Notes: generated by a model from the letters alone, not told the origin. A stretch of DNA of 64,000 nt from Blastomyces gilchristii SLH14081 (GCF_000003855.2 NW_003101663.1:1035121-1099120), one strand, 5' to 3'. Shown: positions 23,790 to 36,260, numbered from the stretch's first letter. Program-made: numbers and translations.

Positions 23790-25407
23790 AGAGATAGAGT
23801 AGAATCTAATTTCTATCATCAGATAGTAGATTATAACTATTTTAAAAAGTAGGAATCTCAACTGCTTGTATTATATCTAGTTTATCATCAGAGTCATTTC
23901 TCAATTCTCTAATCTTAACAGAAGTTTGAGAATTTAAATTCTGTTTACACTTAGCTGGAGAATTGAAGTTTAAAGATCTAGATAGTTGAGAATTTCTTCT
24001 TTTTAAGCTTGCAGTTGTAGATTTACTAGCTTGACTTTTCTCTTCAGTTTTAGATTCACTTTGAGCTTCATCTTTTCTTCAGTTCTTCTGAGTTCTTGAA
24101 GTAAATACACATTCTTTTAAGCTAGATGCATGTTTTTCTTTGCAATTGAAGCACTTAAGCAGAGTATGTTAACATATTTCATCTCTTTTTAAGCATGTTT
24201 CATATTTATACTCACTAGTTTTATAATCTCTAGCACAGAATGTACATTTTGAGTCTCTGAAATAAGAGATTGCAAAGTGTTCATATCTTTAACAGTTTGA
24301 ACACTGTGTTTAAGCTTTGAGATTCATTCTTGAGTCTTTGTATTCATGAACTCTCATTTTTAAATATGCTACTCTTACTTCAGAGATTCTTGATTGTTCA
24401 AGTGTTTTTATATACACTAGAACAGAGACATTTCTTCTACTCTGTCTGAACTCAATTGAATTTAGTTATACAGGCTCTTTTCTCAGTTAAATAGAGTTGT
24501 ATTCTTTCAATTCATTTTTGAGAAGTAGTATTTCTTCTTCACAGTCAAAAATTTCAACTGAAATATTATAAAGAATGAATTTGTCTCACTTTTCATCTCT
24601 CTTAGATAGAATTATTATATTTAGCAAAGATTCTACTGCTGACTGTCAGAGATTCTCATTGTGAATAAGGAATTCAGCACTGAATTCAGACATTATAGTC
24701 AGAATGATGAAGTTTTTAAAGAATAATAACTCAATTGAAGCTATAACTGATTTTTGAACTTCAATATCAGTTATTAACTGAGAAAAGAACTGCTGATTAA
24801 TTTCATTTCTGATTCTGAAAATGAGATTTGAGTTTAGCTTGCTTCTTTGCAGAATATTCTGATTTGAGATTTTAAGAATAAGTCTTCTATTTTTAAAGAG
24901 TTGAAAGTTTTTCTCTTTTTACATTTTTTTCTTCACTTTTCTAGAAATAGAAGTATGAGCAGTATTCTTCTCAGTTTTCTCAGGATTTTAAGCAGATTTT
25001 GAGATAGCAGATTTAGAGATAGCAGATTCAGCTACTTAAGCATATATTTTCTTCTGATTCAAAGAAGAAGAAGAAGTAGAAAAAAAAGAAGAAGAGTAAG
25101 ATAAAGAGTCAGTGATTGTACTAGAAATTTTTAATATTTTTTAAACTGTGTTTGAAATTTCAAGTTTGAACTTGATCATCTTCTGTCATTGTCTAGTCTG
25201 AGTATGAAGAATTAACAGAACTTCTTCATTCATCTCACTCAGACACTGCTTTTCAAGAATCTTGCTTGCTTTTTCAAGTTTCTATATTTCAAGAACTTAT
25301 TATTTCTCTATTTCTTCTTTCTTTCTTCTCTTCAGAATTTTAATCTCAGAAATAGTATTTGAGAAAGCATCTTTTTTCACATTAACTGAGTGTATTTTTG
25401 AACTCAT
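23790..25407 (-). pseudogene. LINE-2 ORF1: gag-like protein
   Basis: Copy of the ORF1 described at 15,190-16,827, with the same Met position relative to the 5' repeats. The zinc-knuckle block lies at about 24,150-24,360, with Cys codons partly changed to Tyr. The coiled-coil part near 25,280-25,390 is preserved in outline; the Ser-rich linker is interrupted by stops. Boundaries are inferred from the alignment with LINE-1. Confidence 0.7.
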
Positions 25408-25540
25408 TATTCTCACTCAATGAAAAGTTGATTAGACTGTTTCAATTAAGATATTTATTAAACTCTTTTAAAAAGTTGATCAGACTGTTTTAATTAAGAG
25501 ATTTCTAAGTCTGTTTTCAATTGAAAAGTTGGTCAGACTG

Positions 25541-26489
25541 TTTCAAAAGAAGAATACAAGACTTTTATGTATAAAACATCTGATTTTTTTCACACTAGTT
25601 CAGTAACTAGATTAGATTTTTGAAGAGAATCTAATAAACTGAAATTGATTTTTGAGATAAATTAATAAAATCTTTACAATCTCTTTCTTGGAATACAGTG
25701 AGAAAAAGTATAATATCAATTGATAATAAATCAGATAATATGACAGTTTTTGAGAGAACAACTGATAAAAAATAAATCAATTTTTTGCAGAGAAATTGAT
25801 TAAAACTATTCAATTTTATTCTAAATCATTCAATTCTTCTCACACAACAAGTGTGCAACTCAAATCAGTTAATAAAGAGTGTAAAAAAGAATTAAGTATT
25901 AATGAAAGCTCTTCAGTCACTGAAAAGATAATTCTTACTTAAAAGAATATGAAATTATGACAGAAAACAGCTCTGTTTTTAATTCTTTGTAAGAATATTA
26001 TATAAAACTCAGAGAAAAACATCTTACTTTTTCAAGACAAGTAAAAAACTATTTCTAAGATCTTTTCTTTGCATTAACTGCTGCAGAAGAATGAGATAGA
26101 AACTGCTAAGATATGCACTACTGTATACTCTCTATCAAGACTTTCTCTCTTCAGAGTCTTGATATTATAGAGAATATAAGTCTGTTTCTATATAATAATA
26201 TATATATTGTCAGCAGGATGTAGAGGAACTGGTTATTTATATCTTAAAATAGAAGACTTTGTCAATGATTATATCAATATAGAGTTAATTCTCAAATTCA
26301 ATAGAAATCTAATGTTGCTGTTCTCAATCTCTTATAGAATCTATTGAATATTGAGATATTAAAACTAGATTTAATATATCTCACTGTGTAGAGATCAAAG
26401 GCTCAATCAGATCTTGAAATATACTGATTTTATAGTTGTTAATGTGCTGTTGACTCATTGTCTGCTGATTATATATTGAATGCTGTTAC
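25541..26489. other. AT-rich sequence without recognisable gene
   Basis: Probably partly the LINE-2 5' untranslated region, then unassigned sequence. No conserved frame, and no second copy in the window that I can find. It contains a 10-bp hairpin at 26,133-26,164. It ends at the MITE-1 target duplication. Confidence 0.4.
26133..26164. repeat. Inverted repeat (10-bp stem, 12-base loop)
   Basis: TATCAAGACT at 26,133-26,142 and AGTCTTGATA at 26,155-26,164 are perfect inverse complements. There is no U-tract typical of a bacterial terminator, and the setting is fungal. Function unknown. Confidence 0.6.
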
Positions 26490-26995
26490 TAGACTGACCG
26501 TGTGACCGTGTCTGAGACCAGGACCAGAATTTTTGATAGTCTCATTGTCAATTTGACAGATCCCATTACATGGTTCTAACATTAGATAGTAGTTTCATAC
26601 TGTCTCAGTAAGACTTACTGTCTACTCTTGTCACATTTTTCAAATGAGACCATGATTTTCACTTCTCAATTTAAATTATTTTAATTGCTTTAAATGACTT
26701 TAAATCTCATTTGAGCATTATCAAAAAGTGTTACTTTTTAAAAAATTAAAAATAGTCTAAAAAAAACCTTAAAATGTCTAAAAATAGTAACTTTATGTCA
26801 AGAATGAGACTAAATGAGATCAAATGAGACCACTTTCTCATTTTTTTCAAGTCATGATTTCATTTTGAGATCTGATATATAGTCACTTTGCATGTTTATT
26901 TAATGATTAGTCCCAGCGGGATTCACGTCAAGAAATGTATGGGACCAGACCAAATAGGACCAAACGTGAAATTCATAGTCCCGGCGGCCAGTCTA
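26490..26995 (+). mobile_element. hAT-derived MITE-1 (506 bp)
   Basis: A non-autonomous element sharing the ends of the 5.8-kb hAT: the left about 36 bp (TAGACTGACCGTGTGACCGT and onward) and the right about 90 bp (caagaaatgta to cggccagtcta). Its interior is unrelated. The flanking 8-bp duplication is gctgttac at 26,482-26,489 and gctgttgc at 26,996-27,003, differing by one transition. It contains the paired motif agtgttac / aagtgttatc (reverse of TTTTTGATAACACT) near 26,715-26,740. Two further copies are at 44,046 and 62,981. Confidence 0.92.
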
Positions 26996-27003
26996 GCTGT
27001 TGC

Positions 27004-27485
27004 TGAGGTATCTTTTTGTATTTTTCTGCCGGGGATGAGCCAGATTGGGAAGGGCGGTACAAGGGTGGGACTTGGCATTGATGTTTTGAAACATCAAAGA
27101 TGGACAGGGTTTTCGCGGAGATCACTCCTCAGATATCTTCACAATTACAGATCAGGGATCTTCCAAAATCAAGAAGATTGGCGCATATGGCTAGGTCTCT
27201 TCACGTTACAATTTGTATGGCAATTTGGCCTGGGGTTGTGATGTGATAGGGGTGAACGGGGGATAATCTCACACAGGAGTTTTGAACAACTTCTGGTTCA
27301 CATTTGGCTGGATATCTCCACCACCACACGGGGTATGCGGTCAGCGATGGGGTCAAAATGCTCGTATGATTGAGGGCTTTTCGATGGATCTATCGGCGGG
27401 TTCTTATTCGACAAATCGAGCCAATTCGTGGTGAAGCGGTTGATGAAGATACATAAACTGCCTCAAAGAGAAGTATTCACGAGTT
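27004..27485. other. Unmutated CpG-containing island
   Basis: About 480 bases with normal base composition and frequent CpG (gccgggga, ttcgcggag, cgatggatctatcggcg, gacaaatcgagcc) in a window where CpG is nearly absent. It begins at the right target duplication of MITE-1. A short plus-strand frame runs from MITE-1 into it (to 27,241), but it is a chimera and I do not call it a gene. No protein family recognised. It is most simply a single-copy relic that escaped mutation. Confidence 0.6.
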
Positions 27486-27869
27486 AATCTTTCACTTATT
27501 CTTATAAATCATCATTCTTTAACACTGTAGAAATGTGACAAATTTTTCATTCTTTTATCAACTCTGTAGAATTGTAGAATCAAGATGTTTACAGTCTGTA
27601 ATCACTCTTTATAGTTATATAGAAAGATTCAGATCTGTAATTCATAATTACTTTTTATTTACTAGAGTAATCTGACTATTCTATAGAATCACTTATAGTA
27701 TAAATAAATCTCTCTAAAGTAGTATAAATATCTCAGATCTGTCTATGAAATCTTAGTATCTTTTTTCTTTTTCTGTAATAGTTTTCATTTCTATAAACTG
27801 TGAGTATTCTTATTCATCTGTGAAGTGTTGTCACTCAGATAATAGAGAGAGAGTATTTCTAATAATATT
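27486..27869. other. AT-rich spacer before gypsy Z
   Basis: Unassigned AT-rich sequence between the CpG island and the outer edge of the gypsy Z 3' LTR. I see no frame, repeat partner or structure in it. Confidence 0.4.
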
Positions 27870-28920
27870 CATATATTAATTCAAGAACTTCTCAAGAATA
27901 AAATTTTTTTTAATTTTAATATCTTTATAAATAATATCTGATTACTGCTGAGCTTTTTATAAGTATCTCTACAACTTCTCTAATCACTTTTTATCAACTG
28001 ATGAAGCAGAGATATTACTGCTTATAATAGTATCTTCATTCTCTTCAGCTCTGTCACTGCACTTAATCTTCAGATTAGTAGTTAACTCTGTATCTCTCTC
28101 AGATCAGTCTCTGACTTTCAGTAGTATAGTCTCACTCTTTACTATAAGTCTCTCTGTAAGTAATTTCTTACAGATTTTAACTGACAGTTTCTATAAAGCT
28201 CTCAGTACTGCTAGTGTTCTCTGCAGCTCTGCAGATCTATAATCACTCTCTCTCTATCTGTACAATCTCTGATCAGATATATATAAATATGTTTAAATTC
28301 TCTATTAACAGTTCTCACACTGTAGCATATTTTCACAATCTCATTATTAATAAGTAATAAGTTCTCAGATACTTACAAAATTCAGATAATTAAGATAATA
28401 TAAATATTATAAATTTATAATAGAAGTTAATCTGAGTAGATGAGTCTTCTCTCTGTATCTTAATTATTTTCAGACTGAATACTTCAGTGTAACTGAGAGA
28501 GTAAACATAGCTTCATAAGAGATATCTGATTATATATATAGATAATCAGTTCTTAAGACTCTATTATAACTGTATATACTCTGATATTCAGCTTCTCTGA
28601 AGTATGTATATTTCTGATAGTCTTCATGTTAAATATAATAATTATCTGTATCACAGATATAATACTCTCTACTTCTCTGAAGAGAAGTATTGATAGTCAT
28701 AGAGAAGTTGAGTATTATAGATATTAAGAATATAAGTATGAGTTTTCTTTATTTTTTCTTTATTAATCTCTAAATTATGTTCACAGCTCTATTTTTATTT
28801 TCATTATTTTTTAACTTTAATAAGAATATAATTTCTTCTTCTCTTTATATACATTATGAACTCTTCATCTCAGTGGAAACTCATTATATTATAGACTAGA
28901 ATTTATAAATAACAGTTTTA
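27870..28920 (-). repeat. 3' LTR of gypsy Z
   Basis: About 1.05 kb that aligns end to end with 62,361-63,926 once MITE-3 is removed. Shared landmarks are ttaattcaagaactt at the low end, catcaatctgac-type and tctctgtaagtaatttcttaca in the middle, and agacta(g)a(a/g)tttataaat at the high end. Differences are mainly C/T and G/A. The exact ends are uncertain by about 10 bases. Confidence 0.8.
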
Positions 28921-29386
28921 ATATCTTTATTATCACTAGATTCTTAGTGAAGATTATATTATTCTGACTTATCAGAATATATAATATAAAAGTCATATCT
29001 CAGCTTCTACAGATATCTTATTCACTCAGATAATTCTTAAGTAAACTTATTTATCTTATCAGAATACTCTTATCACTGAATCTTAAATCAGAGCTTATAA
29101 TCTCACTTCTCTAAGTTAATAATCTTTTTAATCTGATATTCTCTTTCACTCTCTAGTACTTCATGAATAGAGTGATGAGTCACAGAGTTCTCTTCTGAGA
29201 ATTTCTTATATTTATAAAGTAAAGAGACATGAAAAACATTGTATATTTATAACTTAGATAACAGTTTCAATCTATAAAACTGTAAACTAACTTTCTTTAT
29301 AATCTTATAAGACTCTGTCTGTAAGAGATTCAGCTTCTTACTAGATCTCTATATAATAATATTTTCTAGACTCAGTCAGACTCAAT
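28921..29386 (-). pseudogene. Gypsy Z integrase C-terminus
   Basis: The minus strand at about 29,150-29,340 reads KIIKKVSLQFYRLKLLSKL, then IYNVFHVSLLYKYK. This is the GPY/F-type end of Ty3/gypsy integrase (usual form YRLKLP..WRIHNVFHVSLL). It is the 3' end of pol, directly before the 3' LTR. The rest of pol lies beyond hAT-4, starting at 58,008; the shared 8-bp target GACTCAAT (29,379-29,386 and 58,000-58,007) joins the two halves. Confidence 0.82.
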
Positions 29387-29559
29387 TAGACTGACTGTAT
29401 AACCGTGTCTGAGACCAGAATCAAACTTTACAGTTATCATGTTATCTAAAAGCATTACTTCTGATCATGATTTGTATTTATCACATTGATTTCAAATCAC
29501 ATTATTTCAAATATTAAAGATTTCAGATTCACTTTTCAAATAAAAATCTAGTCTCAGAT

Positions 29560-29738
29560 TGTGATTCAAAGATTGCTTAAGTCAGTGTACAATTACAGGT
29601 GTACGCTGGCTTCTTATATATTGTAATATCATATACTAAATTAATTAGTGGCCGCTATGACCTTCTTTACATTTGTACACTAGTAGTTTGAAAGCGGCTG
29701 TGTTATTATCTGACAGTCATACATTCTTCTGAATCATA
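29560..29738 (-). repeat. R1 3' LTR (CpG-depleted)
   Basis: 179 bp. It retains only about three CpG, while its partner at 43,410-43,588 retains nine in its last 90 bases alone. The terminal CACA is mutated to CATA. It abuts hAT-4 at the AGAT duplication. Confidence 0.9.
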
Positions 29739-29752
29739 TTCTCTCTCACCAG
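29739..29752 (-). promoter_or_regulatory. Polypurine tract of R1
   Basis: Directly inside the 3' LTR, the coding (minus) strand reads GGTGAGAGAGAA. It is a purine run in the position expected for plus-strand priming. R2 has the matching GATGAGAGAGAA next to 45,074. Placement and composition are the only evidence. Confidence 0.5.
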
Positions 29753-30289
29753 ATTCAGTCACACTCATGTGATCATGTCATATATTCTAGCTTCATGCAG
29801 ATTAGCTCATCACTAGTGTTTTATAATTGTGTAATCTATCTCTGATTCAGCTAGCATTCTGTGTACACTCTCACAAAGAAACTTTCACTATATTACATCA
29901 CTTATTCACTAACTTTTCTCATTCTTCAATCATCATCTTCATCATTGTCATCATCAAATGTTATCATCTCATTCAAGATTTCTATTTCTTCTTCTGTTCA
30001 ACTCTTTTCATCTGTTCATCTATCATATCATATGCATTCCTGGCAATGGTCTCTCATTCCCACAATAAGTGTTCTCATAGTGCTTATACTGAGCAGTTTG
30101 TTAGCAGTAAGTGTAATGCATTGTGAAACATGATCAGGACTTGTTTATCTTCTAACAATTGTCAGAACATACTATCATGAATGACACATCTTCTCTATCT
30201 TCTCATACATTCTCAACTGTTTCCTTCTCAGTGGGTTTCTGATCATGTTTTCTGGCATGATTTTATGTGAACACAGATGCTGATATGTT

Positions 30290-30718
30290 GTTTTTATTCA
30301 CATAGAATCTTCACACATTGACAGATCCACGTTCACTGATGATAGTGAACTCAGTGTTGAATCATTGATTGAGAACTTAGAGAATGTGATAATGAAGGAA
30401 TTGTCTGTGTCATGTGTGATCAGGTCTTCTGCATTCTCTCCTGCTTCTTCTGCTGCTTCTTTCTCTGCTGCTCTCTCTCAATCTTCTACACTTGCCCCTG
30501 TGTCTGGTTCTCCCACTTCCTCTACCTCTGTTCCCGCGACCCCTACTCCCGCTACTCCTGGTTTTGCCATCTCTGCTTTCATTACCAGCTCTCCTCATTT
30601 TAAGAAGATATTATGTAGGCTTAATGAACCATATCTTTCAGTGTGCACACTTCTGCTCTTCTTACTGACTCTCAGAACAATTTATTATATAAAGACAGTG
30701 TATGATACAACTATCTGA
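30290..30718 (+). pseudogene. R1 antisense gene, first part (Ser/Thr/Pro-rich)
   Basis: Plus-strand frame open from about 30,290 to the stop at 30,716-30,718, opposite in sense to gag-pol. It reads SLIENLENVIMKELSVS, then a long Ala/Ser/Thr/Pro tract (30,430-30,600), and ends HFKKILCRLNEPYLSVCTLL and so on to TVYDTTI. R2 keeps the same frame, length and stop (45,600-46,040), although its low-complexity codons have changed, which supports a real ancestral exon. hAT-3 cuts the gene at 30,732. The second part, in another frame, resumes at about 36,540, so an intron or a second gene separates them. I do not recognise a family for this half. Confidence 0.5.
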
Positions 30719-31356
30719 AGCTCAGTCACAGATAGACTGACCGTGTGACCGTGTCTGAGACCAGGACCAAACTTTACAGTTGTCACATTGCCTAAAAGCA
30801 TTACTCCTGGTCATGGTTTGTGTTCATCACATTGATTTCAAATCACATTATTTCAAATATTAAAGGTTTCAGATTCACTTTTCAAATAAAAATCTAGTTC
30901 TGAATAAAGAATATGTTTGAATTCTTAGTCACATTTTCATTCTGATCTCATTATTGAGAATGGCATTAAATGAGATCATGAAATCAGTTCTCACTTATAT
31001 AATATCATAACATAGTGCTCATTTGTTGAAAATTCAACAGAGAGTATTATCAAATATTGTTACTTTTCTGAACACAGATCATAATTCATATAATTTTAAT
31101 TATGAAAAAAACATAAAATACAAAAAAAAATAAAAAACAAAAAACAAAACAAACACAAGAAAAAATCACATTAAAAAAAAAAAAAAAGAAAAGAAAAAGA
31201 AAAAAATAAAAAATAAAAATAAAAAAAATCAAGATCACAGAGCTGCAGCATTCTCAAAATACTCACTTCTCAGAGTCTTTGCAATGTTCATCACCAACTG
31301 TGTATCTCTCATAGTGAGAATAACACAGCTGTGATGAGTCATTGTCTTAACATCAT

Positions 31357-31590
31357 CTAATAAATAATCAGTATATATCTGTATAAATGTGAATAATTAG
31401 AAAATATACACTTAAAAAGTGTGACTAGGGTGAACTCTGCTGTCACTTGAATGATATCAAGGACAGAACACTGAAATCAATGATTTCTCTCATTGATTTC
31501 ACAGACAAGGCATGTGAAGATGATCTTAGAAAATATAAGATTTCTCAACTTCTGATAAAAATGAATCTCATGAAGAGACTCTATTTTCAT
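31357..31590 (-). pseudogene. Conserved opposite-strand ORF of hAT, copy 3
   Basis: Colinear with 2485-2721. It reads KIESLHEIHFYQKLRNLIFS, then CLVCEINERNH, one internal stop, FQCSVLDIIQ and the common end HLYRYILIIY. The Met codons seen in copies 1, 2 and 4 are partly lost (ATG to ATT/ATA region). Confidence 0.42.
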
Positions 31591-32314
31591 AATATCAGAG
31601 ACTGAGTATTATCAAAAAGTGTTACTTTCATGCAATGCACATGCACTTACTGCAGTGATTCACTCTCTGCACATGTGACTGAGAATTGCAGCTTTCTCAT
31701 GCTGCACAGCTCTCTCTGAAATGCTGCTGTCAGTTTGCAACTCACACAGTCTTCCAGTTCAGCACATGCTGCATGTATACAGCCCTGCATGCTGAGGCTG
31801 TGTTGGTCATTATGGCCTGGTGTAATACTCGCTTTTTACAAGCCATGTTTTGTTTGAGAAGAGGAGAAGAAGACATGACTGTTATTTTATTAAGAGAGGA
31901 ATGAATAATTAGTATTGTTGAATTAATTTGATTCATCTGTATTTAAAATTTGATTAGTTTATACTCTTCAATTTGAGGATTTCTATGAGTGTTTTAATAG
32001 TTTTCATACCAGCTTGGACTTAGTGATGAGTTGAAGAAGAAGAGAAAAGAGAGAAGAAAGAAATAAGAATAACTTATCTTTATAATATGAAAATAGAGAA
32101 TCACTGTAATCATTCTCTCTAGCAACAAAGATCTGTTTTCTGCATGTATCCCTGATATAGATTATATGATAAATGTATATAAAGAATACCAATAGTGCAT
32201 GTATTAAATGAAGATAATGTTGCTATGCAACACTGTAGTCATTTCTGTACATCTCTGAAAGCAGTTAATAGTTTCTTTGTCTCTTTATATTTGATAAGTC
32301 AATAATATATTTCA

Positions 32315-33244
32315 ATGCACTCTCTCTTTCATTATTATCATCATCATCATCATCATCATCATTATTATCATTATCATTATTATCATCATTATCATCATTA
32401 TTATTATCATCATATCATTGCCTGCCTTCACCTTCTTTTCAATGCTTATCAAAACCAATCATATCATTCCTCTTCAAATATTCTGCGGTCCTGCGGACTA
32501 CCAAGGCATGTGAGCGCCATCACAGATTGAAGAGAGAGAAGAAGAAGGCATTTAAGCATAAGAAGACAGATTGTAAGACACATTATGATGCCTTGAAGAG
32601 ACTCTGTAAGAGAGTAGAATAATAATAATTTTAAGTAACACTTCTGATAGATTTAGACTGAACTAAGTATAGAAATAATGCAGATGACATCACCTGTGAG
32701 AGATTGAAAAAGAAGATAGTGAAGAGTCTCATACAGCAGTGATAAGATTAGAAGAAGTTCTGAGAATGATTTAAGGCCAAGATGAAGAGAGAGAGAGAGA
32801 AGAAGAGTGTTACTATAAATAAGTAGCAGTAGAAGAAGATTGAGAAGATATTAAAGTAGAAGATAAAGAAGTCAAAACTAGTAAGTTTTTTATTGAAAGA
32901 TAATGATTTTTGATAACACTTCTGTTCTCTAATTGATTAGCAGAAGCTGACAGAGAAGGAGGGGATTGAGGCCTTGTTCAGGTCTCAAATGCACTTCATG
33001 ATTCAGAACATTGAGAAGACAGCCCTGCTCTCTGAGCATGCTAATCTGCTTACTGCTGAGATGGAACCTGAGACAGCAGACCAGGAAATGCGGGATTTTG
33101 AAGAGCAGGGTTGACCTGGCTGAGAGAGAGCAGCAGAAATCCTTCTCTGAGAAGGCAGTGAAGAGAGATTTTGAGATGATTATTATCTCAGATGAGAAGA
33201 AGAAGAAGAAGAAGAAGAAGAAGAAGAAGAAGAATGAGAAGTGA
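32315..33244 (+). pseudogene. hAT-3 accessory ORF with poly-His run and Lys-rich tail
   Basis: Same layout as 3441-4396. First part: a His/Tyr run (32,330-32,418), then ILRSCGLPRHVSAITD, one stop, and REKKKAFKHKKTDCKTHYDA. After an intron-like interval (donor GTAAGT at 32,880, TTTTTGATAACACT, acceptor CAG near 32,943) the tail reads IEKTALLSEHANLLTAEM, REQQKSFSEKAVKRDFEM and IISDEKKKKK. The frame at 33,011-33,244 is open to the stop, although a one-base shift near 33,105 separates it from the upstream tail. Charged and probably helical; role unknown. Confidence 0.45.
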
Positions 33245-33753
33245 ATTATAAAGAATAATAAGAAGAATGAGAAAGAGAAGAAGTAGATTTTTTTCTTTTT
33301 ATATTAGTTAGTTATAAGTTTAAGTTTTTAATTATTAATAATTAAAATTGATTTTGAGTTTTCAAAAATTATTGTACAAGTTGTAATCAAGTCAGGAATG
33401 ATATATATATATATATATATTTAACTATCATGATTCATAAATCACTATAATGTATAAGTATTAACATTTTTTCAACATTGATATTCATAATATTAATATA
33501 TTTTTAATGATATTATCTGATAATATAATTTGATAACACTCTCTTTCACAATATTAATATATTTCAAGAAATATGATAGAGATTAATCAAGATTGTTTAT
33601 TTACTTTTATATATCAATGATATTCAATCTGAGTTAGTATTAAAATTATAACTAAGCTAAGAAACAAGATTATTTTCTCTTATATTAATTCTTCTTACAC
33701 ATATCAGTGATCAGTTATTGAAAATAAATTGTTATCTTTCTTAAATTATTATC

Positions 33754-36260
33754 ATGTCTTCTGAATCTACTTCTTTCACTTCTTTTACTTCTATTGAAGA
33801 TTTATAAACTCTTCAAGAAATCACTGTGAATTACAAAGTCTATCTTGTTTACAATTTAACACAGAATGCTCTCTTTCAATCATAATAAATAATCACTTCA
33901 TTCTTCACATCTGATTCCAGGTCATGAAATTTATGAAAAACTCAACACAAATATTGAGATGAACTATGAAATAATTATCAATAGATTGTATTATAGATTA
34001 CTGAAGAGTCATCTCTTTACTGCAATCACTGTAACTTTATTCAGAAACATTCATCATAAACTGATCATGATTCTGAAGAAATTTTCTGACATCTGAAGTC
34101 ATCAGAATGCAGATAATAAAAGAAAAATAATCAGAAAATTACTACTGAGCTGGTAAGTTACTCTATCAGATAACAATTTTTAATAATACTAACTTTCTAA
34201 TTTGAAGGAAATCATGTGAAAATGACTCTGTATCAGTACTCTGATTTCACAACTCTCATCTGATAACTTCTGTGAATAATTACTTTGTATATATATATCT
34301 CTGAATCTTCCTCTTCAATCAATTGAAAACCCTGAATTTCAAACACTTCTTCAAATACTTAATTCAAATCTTCATATTTCATATCAATCCTGTCTTCAGT
34401 TCAACCTTGAGACACACTACAAAGTCAATATACAATATCTAGAATCAGAGTTGAAGAATTATTGAAGAGTGTCTCTCACAGTGAATGCATGAACTAGTAC
34501 AAACAATCTTACATTTATGAGAGTTATATGTTATTATATTGATGAGAACTGGACTTATCAAGAGACATTAATTGAATTTAAATCATTGATCAGTAGTCAT
34601 ACTGAGAATTATATAGCAGAGATATTAATAACTGTGATTAAAAATGACTATTAGAATATTAGTCTCAGTCTTCTTATAATTACAACTGACAATGCTGTGA
34701 ATAACTATACTATAATGAAGAGCTTGAAGCAAAAATTGGCTTTGCATTTCTGAAATAATAAATAAGATTATATTCTCTGCATTGCTCATGTGATTCAACT
34801 TGTGATGTAAACACTGATAAAGAATCTTAACATTGAGATGAAGAATAATGAGATGACTGATTCTTGAGATGAGAATGAGATGAAAGTGATTACTCAAGTA
34901 ACTTTTATATTCACTTTGCAAAAGATAATGTTTTTTGATAACACTTTTTGATATTGCTTTTTGATAATGCTTTTTGATAACACTACTGTTAATTTTGAAT
35001 AGATTGACTAATAATTTAAATATCATAGATTCAAAACATTGCTAATACAATTTGTATCTCTTCTAAATAATAACAACAATTTCATGATATTCAATAAATA
35101 AATAAATCAGTCACATCACTGAATATGATACAGAATATTAGAACACAGTGAAGTTCAACATATAAGATAACTATTCAGACTCTTCAATTGTGTCAGATAA
35201 TTGATTATTGAGTGCAACACTCTGATTGGGAAAAGATTCAGATATTGAAACTTTCAGATATGAAGTGAACTCAGTTGAAATATATGATTGATTTACTGTT
35301 TCAGTTTTATAAGACAATAAAGACAGTCTCAATCACTTGTATACTAATGCTGCAGTCAGCCTGGTGAGTGTATAACAGTTTATTTACTTATCTTGAGAAG
35401 CAGTTGAATCACTCAAAAAGAAATTCAGTCTGAGATGATACTATAGTACAGGCTATTGTTGCTGTAAGAGATAAACTGGCATATTACTACAGCAAAACAG
35501 AACAATCTTTTACAGAGTACTATGCTATAGCAGCTCTACTAGATCTCTTCTGTTGAGTTAATATCTACACTTCTCAAGATTGAACAGAGGAGAAATGAGA
35601 CTCATATGTTAAATTAGTCTGAGACTACTACAATATCAACTATCAGAGATTTGAATGAGCAGATGTTTGAGATGTGAAGACAGTGAAATACAATTCTCTA
35701 GTAAGTAATGATCTTTGATAATGCTTCATATTACATAGAACTATAATACTAACTTTGAAACAGGACTTGCATACATTGATTGCAACTGAAAATCAGGCAA
35801 AACTATATGCTTATAAAACTGAATTTGACTGCTATCTTCAAGATGATCTGACAAATTTACATACCAAATCAATTCTAGAGTTATGAAAAATTGTTAAGAG
35901 TATATATTCAACTGTTACACTGATGATGTGTGATATTCTGACAATTTCATTAGCAGGGATGAGAATGGAGTGAAAGTTCAACTCAAGTCAAGATATTTGT
36001 CACTATCATCAGAGACAATTACAAGGAGAAACAATTAAGAAACTCATGATTATAAAACATGGAATTATCAGACAGTTTAATACCTCTGATCACAGTATAT
36101 CAGAGAAGTGTAGTTTTCATGAGAAAGTGAAGAATAAACTTACACAAGAATGTATTTAGTTGTTTCATGAGTGTTATCAATAATTGTTATCAAATTCTGA
36201 TTATATAAGTAATCACTGAATGAACTGAATGAGACTGATTTTAATCTTCAGTCTCAGTTT
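33754..36260 (+). pseudogene. hAT transposase remnant, copy 3
   Basis: The start codon ATG is intact at 33,754-33,756 (MSSESTSFTSFTSIEDL). Blocks follow the same order as in copy 1: VNA*TS near 34,490; DN-containing TITTDNAVNN near 34,680; CIAHV-type Cys/His segment near 34,780; AIAALLDL near 35,525; and the dimerisation region from about 35,820 (EFDCYLQDD, LTISLAGM). An intron with GTAAGT near 35,702 and an ACAG acceptor near 35,763 matches copy 1. The Asp-to-Asn and Trp-to-stop changes at VNA*TS are the same as in copies 1 and 4. Confidence 0.85.

Larger units (their letters stand above)
19449..25540 (-). mobile_element. Tad1-like non-LTR retrotransposon, LINE-2
   Basis: More complete copy of the same LINE as at 12-17 kb. 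Its 3' end (low coordinate) carries an (ATT)n run at 19,449-19,466, that is an (AAT)n tail on the coding strand. The 3' UTR is about 19,467-19,820, ORF2 about 19,830-23,740, and ORF1 about 23,790-25,407. The 5' repeats of gttgatcagactgtttcaat type lie at 25,425-25,545. It abuts hAT-2 at its 3' end. The exact 5' end is uncertain, because the sequence to 26,489 has no second copy here for comparison. Confidence 0.85.

Noticed and set aside
26888..27241. 117-codon plus-strand frame
   Set aside because: Chimera of the MITE-1 right end and the adjacent CpG island; no family resemblance and no start context.
29827..30133. Two overlapping hydrophobic plus-strand frames of 90-99 codons
   Set aside because: Not kept in the matching R2 region (45,180-45,480), which has stops; may be leader sequence of the antisense gene but not supported as coding.
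30410..30598. Arg/Gly/Ser-rich minus-strand frame
   Set aside because: Shadow of the Ser/Pro/Thr-rich antisense-gene exon on the plus strand; the equivalent in R2 (45,738-45,920) follows the same pattern.
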